Positions 1 through 7,101 of a stretch of DNA of 64,000 bases are shown in pieces (the first letter of the stretch is position 1; each line of letters begins with the position of its first letter). A program made the translations under genes and the position numbers. Under the pieces are notes generated by a model. The model ran no database searches, was not told where the DNA came from, and saw only the letters and a list, made by a program, of their open reading frames with translations. This stretch comes from JAHEEL01 sp963700375 (GTDB taxonomy: Bacteria; Actinomycetota; Acidimicrobiia; Spongiisociales; UBA5794), in contig CAVOXF010000004.1 of assembly GCA_963700375.1 (NCBI GenBank), positions 310,001 to 374,000 on the forward strand. The letters run 5' to 3'.

Positions 1-1426
1 CCCTGCGATTCACGTAGACCACACCGGCCTCGATCCCGTTCAGGAACCGATCGACTTCGTGCGGATCCTCACTGTAGAAGCCCGCCGTCAGGCCGTATTC
101 GGTTGCATTGGCGAGGGCGAGGGCCTCGTCGAGATCGGCGACTTCATCGACGGCAACGAGCGGTACGAAGAGCTCGCGAGTCCAGAGCCAGCTGGACCGG
201 GGGGCGCGAACCACGGTCGGCGCCACGAAATTCCCCCGCGAGAGATCGCCGTCCTCCAGACGAACACCCCCGACCAGCACCTCCCCGATGTCGCGTGCGT
301 GCGCGGCAGCGTCGAGGAAGACCTCGACGGAGCGTTCGTTGATGACGGGGCCGAGGTAGACATCTCGTTCGAGCGGGTTTCCGGTTCGTATCCGGGAAGT
401 CTTGTCGACCAGCAGGTCTACGAAATCCCCGGCAACACTCGGCGCAACATAGACCCTCGAGTTGGCGGAGCACTTCTGGCCGCCATACCCGAACGCCGAG
501 CGGAGCACCCCATCGGTTGCCTTCTCGAGGTCGGCGTGCCCGGTGATGATCGTGGGGTTCTTCCCGCCCATCTCGCAGATCGCAGGCTTGGGGTAGATCG
601 TGCTGAACGACCGGAAGATGTCCATGCCGACGTCGTAGGAGCCCGTGAACGTGATCCCGGCGACATCGGGGTGAGAGACGATCGCCGTTCCGGCGACCGC
701 TCCCGATCCGGTGACGACATGGAGCGCGCCGGTCGGCAAGCCGGCGTCACGCAGCGCCTCGTAGAGGTGGAGCGCCGTCAGTGACCCGTTCGTCGACGGT
801 TTCAGTACCACCGTGTTGCCGGCCACGAGCGCGGCCCCCACCGGGCCGGCGGCGAGCGCCATCGGGAAGTTGAAGGGAGAAATCACCGCCCAGACACCGT
901 GCGGGCGCATCACGTCGGAGGTGATCTCCGTCGGACTCAGCCGCCCCATCGGAACGTCAAAGCCCTCGTGTTCTTCCATCTGGTGGCAGTAGTACCGAAT
1001 GAGGTCGGCTGACTCCTCGACGTCACCGAGGGCCTCGAGACGGTTCTTGCCGACCTCGAAGGCCATCGAAGCGGCGAGGACGTTTCGCCGGTCGCTGATC
1101 AGATCTGCCGCCCGCTGCAGGATCGTCACGCGCTCGCGCCAGTCTGCGTTGCCCCACGATGGGGCGAACGCCCGGGCGCTTGCTACCGCATCACCGACGT
1201 CGCTCGGGGTCGCCTGGGCAAATCGGCCGATGACGATGTCACGATCGATGGGGGAGCGGACCTCGCGAACCCCGTCTCCGGTGCGTGGTTCGCCGTTGAC
1301 GAAGAACGGATGGTCGAAGCCGAGGAGATCACGAGCTGCTGCGATTCCCTCGCCGTAGGCGACATGGAGATCGTCGTTCTCCGCGGACAGTGTGGCGTAG
1401 GTGACGCGAAATCCCTGCTCGGACAT
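1..1426 (-). CDS. pruA: L-glutamate gamma-semialdehyde (1-pyrroline-5-carboxylate) dehydrogenase, 3'-truncated by window edge
   Basis: The frame is open from an ATG at 1426 to the window edge, giving about 475 residues; the C-terminus lies outside. It reads as an aldehyde dehydrogenase: ISPFNFP near the cofactor cleft, FTGS, EMGGKNP, and the nucleophile in FGYGGQKCSANSR (Cys319). The GGQKCSA form is typical of the P5C dehydrogenase branch, which oxidises glutamate semialdehyde to glutamate with NAD+ in proline breakdown; this is inferred from family knowledge. The family is usually about 520-540 aa, so only a short tail is missing. It is divergent from the thiolase gene, with 106 bp between the starts. 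No proline dehydrogenase is visible in the window, so a different semialdehyde substrate cannot be excluded. Confidence 0.85.
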   Translation of the reverse strand, partial: MSEQGFRVTYATLSAENDDLHVAYGEGIAAARDLLGFDHPFFVNGEPRTGDGVREVRSPIDRDIVIGRFAQATPSDVGDAVASARAFAPSWGNADWRERVTILQRAADLISDRRNVLAASMAFEVGKNRLEALGDVEESADLIRYYCHQMEEHEGFDVPMGRLSPTEITSDVMRPHGVWAVISPFNFPMALAAGPVGAALVAGNTVVLKPSTNGSLTALHLYEALRDAGLPTGALHVVTGSGAVAGTAIVSHPDVAGITFTGSYDVGMDIFRSFSTIYPKPAICEMGGKNPTIITGHADLEKATDGVLRSAFGYGGQKCSANSRVYVAPSVAGDFVDLLVDKTSRIRTGNPLERDVYLGPVINERSVEVFLDAAAHARDIGEVLVGGVRLEDGDLSRGNFVAPTVVRAPRSSWLWTRELFVPLVAVDEVADLDEALALANATEYGLTAGFYSEDPHEVDRFLNGIEAGVVYVNRR

Positions 1427-1532
1427 GAGAGCCCTTTCGTAGGCGGTCGCACGACCGTCGAATCGTACTCCGCGAGGGGCTACCCCGAGTGCAGATCGAT
1501 CGACCAGAATGGAGTCTCGAGAGGAGCACACC

Positions 1533-2714
1533 ATGGCAGAGGCCGTGTTCATTGTTGATGCGTGCCGGACTCCCGTTGGACGAATCAACGGAGCCTTGTC
1601 CGGGGTCCGTCCCGATGACCTGACGGCGGGCGTGATCGCCGCCCTGCTCCGCCGGACGCCGGAGCTCGAGGCGCGACGGATCGATGACGTGTACTGGGGG
1701 GCAGCCAACCAGGCCGGGGAGGACAACCGCAATCTCGCCCGGATGGGAGTGCTGCTCGCGCAGCTGCCTGCTTCGGTTCCTGGATCGACCGTGAACCGTC
1801 TGTGTGGCTCCGGCCTCGAGGCCGTGGCGAGCGCGGCGAGAGCGATTGCCGCAGGCGAGGCCGACATCTGCCTGGCAGGGGGAACCGAGTCGATGACGAG
1901 GGCGCCGTTTGTCGTACCGAGGGCGGATCGGGCGTTCCCGCGGCAACTACCCACGTTCGACACCCGCCTCGGATGGCGCATGGTGAACCCCACGATGAGC
2001 GCCCTCTACCCGCCCATCCCGCTCGGTGAGACGGCCGAACGGGTTGCAGCAGAGCACGGGATCGACCGAGAGCGTCAGGATCGGTTCGCCCTTCGGAGCC
2101 ATCAGGCCGCCGCCGCTGCCACCGACGCAGGCCGGTTCGCTGCAGAACTCGAGATGGTCGCGGGATCGGATCTCGGCGTCGACGAATCCATCAAGCGTGA
2201 TATCACGTCCGAAGACCTTGCAGCTATGGATCCGGTGTTCGTCGATGGGGGCACCGTAACGGGGGGCAACTCCTCGCCGCTGAATGACGGAGCGGCCGGC
2301 CTTCTGCTCATGTCCGAACGCGCCATCGATGAGGCCGGCGTCGAACCGCTCGCTCGATATGGGGGAACCGCCAGCGCCGGCGTGCACCCCGACGTGATGG
2401 GAATCGGCCCGGTCCCTGCCACCGCGAAGCTTCTCGAACGGGTAGGTTTGACCGCGCCGGACATCGATTTCTGGGAAGTCAACGAGGCGTTCGCCGCTCA
2501 GTCATTGGCCGTCATCGATGAGATTGGAATGGACCCCGACAAGGTCAACGTCAACGGGGGAGCGATCGCTCTCGGTCATCCACTCGGCTGTTCGGGGGCC
2601 CGGATTCTCACGACGCTCGTCCACGAGATGCGCCGAGCCAAAGCCAGGTCGGGCCTCGCGACGATGTGCATCGGCGTCGGGCAGGGCATTTCGATGCTGG
2701 TCGAGGAACCGTGA
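1533..2714 (+). CDS. Acetyl-CoA C-acyltransferase (thiolase), 3-oxoadipyl-CoA thiolase-like
   Basis: This is a 393-residue thiolase. The ATG at 1533 is chosen over one at 1509 because GAGAGGAG sits just upstream and MAEAVFIVDACRTPVGR is the normal family N-terminus. The acylated cysteine is Cys91 in STVNRLCGSG. The catalytic His is in GGAIALGHPLGCSGAR and the second Cys in MCIGVGQG. YWGAANQAGEDNRN and TVNRLCGSG resemble PcaF/PaaJ 3-oxoadipyl-CoA thiolases, so a role in aromatic or phenylacetate degradation is possible. General beta-oxidation or acetoacetyl-CoA chemistry is equally compatible. Its stop codon overlaps the GTG start of the next gene, so the two are translationally coupled. Confidence 0.9.
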   Translation: MAEAVFIVDACRTPVGRINGALSGVRPDDLTAGVIAALLRRTPELEARRIDDVYWGAANQAGEDNRNLARMGVLLAQLPASVPGSTVNRLCGSGLEAVASAARAIAAGEADICLAGGTESMTRAPFVVPRADRAFPRQLPTFDTRLGWRMVNPTMSALYPPIPLGETAERVAAEHGIDRERQDRFALRSHQAAAAATDAGRFAAELEMVAGSDLGVDESIKRDITSEDLAAMDPVFVDGGTVTGGNSSPLNDGAAGLLLMSERAIDEAGVEPLARYGGTASAGVHPDVMGIGPVPATAKLLERVGLTAPDIDFWEVNEAFAAQSLAVIDEIGMDPDKVNVNGGAIALGHPLGCSGARILTTLVHEMRRAKARSGLATMCIGVGQGISMLVEEP

Positions 2715-3751
2715 CCGACACGACGACGCATGAGATAGAGATCACCGACGCGGTGAACCTCTGCGCTGATGATGGCGTGCACCTCAATTCCGCTGCGCGA
2801 GGCTGGTCGCGGTCGATCCTTCACCGGGCGAACCTTGCCGGCCGATGGGGGCGCACCAAGCGATGGGACTACTGGGCGATCCAGTCCGAAGCGCTTGTCA
2901 TCGCCGTCACCGTTGCGGACATCGACTACCTGGGCCTCGTGACGGTCGACTGGCTCGAGCCCGACACACACCGCACCGGAGGTCGGTCGTCCATTGTGCC
3001 GCTTGGCCGCGGCGTCGAGTTGCCGGACCAGGCGGCAACCGGTCGTCTCGGCTATTCGAGTCGAAGCCTGGCCGTCTCCATCGACTACGGCGACGACGCA
3101 ACCGAATTGGAAGCACACTGGACCGAGAAGGGCGGGACCAAGGGAAGCCTTTCGGCCACAGTCGCTGCCCCGGATGCCTTTGAGTCTCTCAACGTGGTGA
3201 TTCCTTGGTCGGAGACCCGGTTTCAGTTCACGTCCAAGCACCAGGCTCGGCCCGCCAGAGGCTCAGTCACCCTCGGCGACCGTACCTTTGAGCTCGGGGG
3301 AGCGGCAGGCGAGGCATGGGGGATTCTCGACATCGGCCGGGGTCGGTGGCCCTATCAGACACGGTGGAACTGGGGCGGCGGCGCCGGTCACGCCATCAGC
3401 GGGGAATTGGTGGGCGTGCAGATCGGGGGGAAGTGGACCGACAACACCGGCTTCACGGAGAACGGGGTCTTCATCGACGGTCGGCTGGTGAAGATCGGGG
3501 AGGATCTCGAGTGGCTCTACGACTGGGATCGGCCGCTGGATGCGTGGACGGTCCGTTCTGCGGACCGGAGCCTCGACCTGACGCTCACACCGGTGCACGA
3601 CCGCCATGCCTTCACCAACCTCGGTGTCCTTGCGAACGAAGTGCATCAGGTCTTCGGGCATTGGACGGGAAACGTTCCCGCCGGTGGCGGCTCGACCATT
3701 GGCGTGGATGAGATCCTCGGCTTCGCAGAGGAAGCCCGTGCCCGTTGGTAG
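2711..3751 (+). CDS. DUF2804 family protein
   Basis: This protein has 346 residues and begins at a GTG that overlaps the thiolase TGA (GTGA). A longer version from 2666 would run inside the thiolase gene, so the GTG is preferred. The signature is DIGRGRWPYQTRWNWGGG near residue 210, followed by GVQIGGKWTDNTGFTENG and a C-terminal LxLxPVHDRHA. This is the pattern of DUF2804, a lipocalin-like beta-rich family of unknown chemistry often found beside fatty-acid or acyl-CoA genes. No signal peptide or membrane segment is visible. The overlap suggests it acts with the thiolase; the function is not known. Confidence 0.85.
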   Translation: MTDTTTHEIEITDAVNLCADDGVHLNSAARGWSRSILHRANLAGRWGRTKRWDYWAIQSEALVIAVTVADIDYLGLVTVDWLEPDTHRTGGRSSIVPLGRGVELPDQAATGRLGYSSRSLAVSIDYGDDATELEAHWTEKGGTKGSLSATVAAPDAFESLNVVIPWSETRFQFTSKHQARPARGSVTLGDRTFELGGAAGEAWGILDIGRGRWPYQTRWNWGGGAGHAISGELVGVQIGGKWTDNTGFTENGVFIDGRLVKIGEDLEWLYDWDRPLDAWTVRSADRSLDLTLTPVHDRHAFTNLGVLANEVHQVFGHWTGNVPAGGGSTIGVDEILGFAEEARARW

Positions 3752-3843
3752 TCGGATGGAGGATGCGGTTCCGCACGTGCCCAAACCCCCCTGGACCGCC
3801 GGCCTCGCTGGATAGGGTTCGGGCTCGCCTCGGGGAGGTCGTC

Positions 3844-4079
3844 GTGCACCTCACATGCTCAACGCACATCGATGCGCCGGTTGAGATGGTGTGGGAGATC
3901 ATGACCGATCTCGAGGCCTTCCCTGACGCGATCGGCGGAACAGCGACCGGGGTCGTGACGAAGGTCATGTCGGCGGCGGTCGGGAGGCTGTTCGCCACGG
4001 CACGAGGAGGGCCTTCGAACAGGATCTCGCGGACATCACCGCCGTTGCCGAAGCTGCCGGCGAGCGCTCAGTCTCCTAG
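3844..4079 (+). pseudogene. SRPBCC-family protein remnant (internal deletion plus frameshift)
   Basis: From the GTG at 3844 the frame encodes an SRPBCC N-terminus (HIDAPVEMVWEIMTDLEAFP). It then jumps straight to a typical SRPBCC C-terminus (TGVVTKVMSAAVGRLF), and only after a one-base shift near 4003 continues as RRAFEQDLADITAVAEAAGE to a TAG at 4077-4079. About 80-90 central residues of the usual roughly 145-residue fold are absent. I read it as a gene that lost its middle and one base. Its final TAG shares the CTAG tetranucleotide with the purU stop on the other strand, which fits the old gene end being preserved. Confidence 0.65.
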
Positions 4080-4921
4080 GAGAACACCACCGTCCGGTGG
4101 CCGATCAGAAACACCCGCTCCTCGACGTGAGCGCGGACGGCCCTCGACAACACGAGACGTTCGATGTCACGCCCGGCCGTCACCATCGAGGCGGGCGTGT
4201 CGGCATGGGTCACCGGTGTGACGTCCTGGGTGATGATCGGGCCCTCGTCGAGATCCGAGGTGACATAGTGGGCGGTCGCCCCGATGAGCTTCACGCCCCG
4301 CTCCCACGCCTGGTGGTATGGCCGGCCTCCCTTGAAGCCGGGCAGGAACGAGTGGTGGATGTTGATGATCCGCCCGGCGAGCCGCTCACAGAGTTCGGGA
4401 CTCAGGATCTGCATGTAGCGGGCAAGGACCACCAGATCGATCTGATTCTCTTCGACGAGGGACAGGAGTTCGGCGTCGGCTGACTCCCTGGTCTCGGCGG
4501 TCACGGGTAGGTGTCGGAACTCGATTCCCTCCCGCTCGACCGTCAATCGCAGATCGTCGTGATTGGACGCCACGATCGGGATGTCGGCATTCAGTTCGCC
4601 CGAATGGTGGCGGATGAGCAGATCCAGGAGGCAGTGGTCGTACTTGGAGACAAGAATCAGTACGCGGGGCTGGTCGTCCGAGCGTCTGACACGTAGCGTC
4701 GCATCGAACTCACGCACCCGACCCTCGAGGTGGCTCGTGATCGCCGCCGGATCCTCGAGGTCGGCCTCGAACACGGTCCTCATCACGAACATGTTGGCCT
4801 CAAGGTCTGTGAATTGCTTGTTCGCGATGATGTTGGCGTCCAACTCGAGCAGGCCCGTCGCGAAGCTCGCGACGATTCCGCGAGCGTCAGCGCAGGTCAG
4901 GGTGAGGATGAATTCGTTCAT
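4076..4921 (-). CDS. purU: Formyltetrahydrofolate deformylase
   Basis: This is a full-length 281-residue PurU. Residues 1-80 are an ACT domain (FILTLTCADARGIVASF) and residues 85-281 the formyl-transferase fold. The catalytic triad of the family is in place: Asn187 and His189 in NIHHSFLPGF, and Asp225 in SDLDEGPII. PurU hydrolyses 10-formyl-THF to THF and formate, balancing one-carbon units and supplying formate for purine synthesis. The ACT domain normally senses methionine and glycine. It stands alone on the minus strand, convergent with the SRPBCC remnant, and the two stops share CTAG. Confidence 0.95.
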   Translation of the reverse strand: MNEFILTLTCADARGIVASFATGLLELDANIIANKQFTDLEANMFVMRTVFEADLEDPAAITSHLEGRVREFDATLRVRRSDDQPRVLILVSKYDHCLLDLLIRHHSGELNADIPIVASNHDDLRLTVEREGIEFRHLPVTAETRESADAELLSLVEENQIDLVVLARYMQILSPELCERLAGRIINIHHSFLPGFKGGRPYHQAWERGVKLIGATAHYVTSDLDEGPIITQDVTPVTHADTPASMVTAGRDIERLVLSRAVRAHVEERVFLIGHRTVVFS

Positions 4922-5051
4922 GGCACCAAGAGGCTACCGCACGACGACTGACCACTCTCTGGGGATGTGAACAAACAGTGAACACCCCGTCGATCTGGAA
5001 CATGCGCCCGTCCGTTGGCCGTTGCCCCAGGAACCACCTGAGAGGACGGGT

Positions 5052-5654
5052 ATGACGGATTTGTTGAAGCGTTTCCGATGGCCGATTGTCGGGGCTGGTA
5101 TCGCCGTGGTCGTTGTGGCATTCCTGGCTTTCCGCCCCGACAAGCTCTTCGTCGACGACGCGGTCGACGAATCGCTGTCTGATGCTTTCACCACGGCCAC
5201 GACGGCGACCAGTCCGCCGGCGTCCAGTCCACCGACAACGACTCCCTCCGGCACCGCAACACCAGGAGGTGCAGAGACGTCGACAACCGAAGCCTCCACG
5301 ACCGCGCCGACCGCGCCGTCAGCTCCAATCGAGGTGTCGTCGGGCGGTTTCTACGGCATCGACCACTCGGCCGAGGGAGCCGCAACCGTCTACGAACAAG
5401 ATGGGCGATACGTCCTCAGGTTCGAAGACGACACCGACATCCAGAATGGCCCTGATCTGTTCGTGTGGGTCCTTCCGAGCGACGACTACGAGGGCGGAAC
5501 CCCGCCGGACTACCTCGACCTCGGCAAGATCAAGGGCAATGTCGGCGGCCAGAACTACGGGCTCCCGCCAGAATTCGACCCGGCCGTACACCGCACGGTC
5601 CTTGTGTGGTGTCTGCGTTTCGCAGTCCCATTCGCCGCGGCGCCCTTGGCGTGA
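5052..5654 (+). CDS. Membrane-anchored DM13-domain protein
   Basis: The ATG at 5052 follows GAGAGGACGGGT and gives a basic N-terminus plus one membrane helix (residues 10-28), so I prefer it to the TTG at 5022. The protein then has 200 residues. A Ser/Thr/Pro linker (about residues 45-95) leads to a DM13 domain (about 100-200): GRYVLRFEDDTDIQNGPDLFVW, DYLDLGKIKGNVGGQNY and the conserved VLVWCLRFAVPF with one Cys. DM13 domains are secreted and are proposed to bind redox cofactors; the role here is unknown. The anchor and linker imply an extracytoplasmic position. Confidence 0.8.
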   Translation: MTDLLKRFRWPIVGAGIAVVVVAFLAFRPDKLFVDDAVDESLSDAFTTATTATSPPASSPPTTTPSGTATPGGAETSTTEASTTAPTAPSAPIEVSSGGFYGIDHSAEGAATVYEQDGRYVLRFEDDTDIQNGPDLFVWVLPSDDYEGGTPPDYLDLGKIKGNVGGQNYGLPPEFDPAVHRTVLVWCLRFAVPFAAAPLA

Positions 5655-5747
5655 GCGTGGGACACGCCGTGGTGAGAGGCCGCACGCCGAGGCCGAAACC
5701 CCCAAGCGACGCGCCTGACGCTCACGCCCAGGCTACGCTCGTCGACC

Positions 5748-6566
5748 ATGCCGAAGCAAGATCGATGGGCTCAGAGGGACGTCCTCGCAGACTTCAACAA
5801 GCGGAGTTATCGCGTGCTCGAGGTCCATGTTGGGATGACATTGACCCATTCGGGGTCCCGCTTCACGGGTACCGTCGCTGAGTTCACTCAGGGCGGTGAG
5901 GTCGTCCTCACCAGCCGGTGGGGCGAGCAGCAGGCCTTTGCCGCCCACGACGGGGCCTTCATGCACAACGGTTCTCGCGTGTCCATGCGGGAACCGGCTA
6001 CCTCCAAGCGGACCGAAGCCCGTTTCACCGCGTCGGGTTCCATCGACGCGGGATCGTCGCGAGCGCACGTTGCACGGGCAAGCCGCATCTGGGTCGAGGG
6101 CGTTCACGATGCCGAGTTGATCGAGAAGATCTGGGGCGACGACCTGCGGGAGGCGGCCCTGGCGGTCGAACCTCTCCACGGAGCGGATGACCTCGCCTCG
6201 GCGATCAGCAGCTTCCGTCCGGGGCCCCGCCGACGACTGGGGGTTCTCCTCGACCACCTCGTTCAAGGCTCGAAGGAATCGCGTATCGCCGCCTCGGTCA
6301 GCGATCGCAATGTCCTGATCCGCGGTCACCCGTACGTCGACATCTGGGCCGCGATCAAACCGCAGACGATCGGGATCGCCGCCTGGCCCGATGTCCCGGT
6401 TGGTGAACCATGGAAGGAAGGCGTGCTCAATCGCCTCGACCTCGACAACCAATCCGGTCCGTTCTGGGGAAGGGTCCTGGGCTCGGTGACCTCCTTCCGG
6501 GACGTCGAGACACCGCTCGTCAACGCCGTGGAGCAGCTCATCGATTTCGTGACCGTGGAAGGCTGA
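5748..6566 (+). CDS. DUF3097 family protein
   Basis: This is a 272-residue soluble protein. VWVEGVHDAE-type text (IWVEGVHDAELIEKIWGDDL, about residue 110), VEPLHGADDL and RRLGVLLDHLVQGSKESRI are the hallmarks of DUF3097, a family almost confined to Actinobacteria. The GVHDAE segment resembles a TOPRIM-like acidic motif, so a nucleic-acid role has been suggested, but I see no proof. It is a single gene, with no obvious operon partner: the VOC gene downstream is on the opposite strand, converging 48 bp away. Confidence 0.85.
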   Translation: MPKQDRWAQRDVLADFNKRSYRVLEVHVGMTLTHSGSRFTGTVAEFTQGGEVVLTSRWGEQQAFAAHDGAFMHNGSRVSMREPATSKRTEARFTASGSIDAGSSRAHVARASRIWVEGVHDAELIEKIWGDDLREAALAVEPLHGADDLASAISSFRPGPRRRLGVLLDHLVQGSKESRIAASVSDRNVLIRGHPYVDIWAAIKPQTIGIAAWPDVPVGEPWKEGVLNRLDLDNQSGPFWGRVLGSVTSFRDVETPLVNAVEQLIDFVTVEG

Positions 6567-6614
6567 TCGTCGCCGCGCTCCACCGAGGTTGCACGGCATC
6601 GTGAGTGCGAGGCG

Positions 6615-6980
6615 TCAGCCGTCGGGTTCCAGCAATTCCAGCCGATTCCCGAACGGATCAAAGGCGTAGAACCGCTCGAACCCCGGAAGCGGCTCATCGT
6701 CCACGAGATCAACGCCTGCCTCTGAGAGGCGTGCCCGGAGCGCCGGCAGATCGCAAACCAGCAGAGCCGCATGGGCCTTCCCGGCCGGACGGAAGTCCTT
6801 GTCGATACCGAGGTGAACGCGGGTCGAGCCCATCTCGAACCAGCAGCCGCCCCTGCGTTCGAGATGGGGAGGCTTCCTGACCCGTGGTATGCCGAGCAGA
6901 CCCTCATAGAACGCGACGGCGTCTTCCTCACGATCGCGAGGCATCGCCAGCTGAACGTGATGGAGTCCCACGATGGTCAT
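6615..6980 (-). CDS. VOC (glyoxalase/bleomycin-resistance fold) protein
   Basis: The 121-residue product starts at the ATG at 6980 (MTIVGLHHVQLAMPR); the reading frame is open further upstream but without family similarity. It has a single VOC module: GLHHVQLAMP with a metal-ligand His near the start, VAFYEGLLGIPRV, STRVHLGIDKDF, and a C-terminal FYAFDPFGNRLELLEPDG with the usual acidic ligand. Such short proteins dimerise to form the metal site. The substrate cannot be told. It lies downstream of ppc on the same strand after a 121-bp gap. Confidence 0.85.
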   Translation of the reverse strand: MTIVGLHHVQLAMPRDREEDAVAFYEGLLGIPRVRKPPHLERRGGCWFEMGSTRVHLGIDKDFRPAGKAHAALLVCDLPALRARLSEAGVDLVDDEPLPGFERFYAFDPFGNRLELLEPDG

Positions 6981-7101
6981 CGATTGAGTATCCCACGTCG
7001 CGTGCCCGTGCGACCGTCGCCAGTCGTCGGCCGGCGAGCGACACGACCTCGGTCCATGACCGATCGCCGCGCCCACGCGTTCGTCGCAACCGGCGAAGGA
7101 G

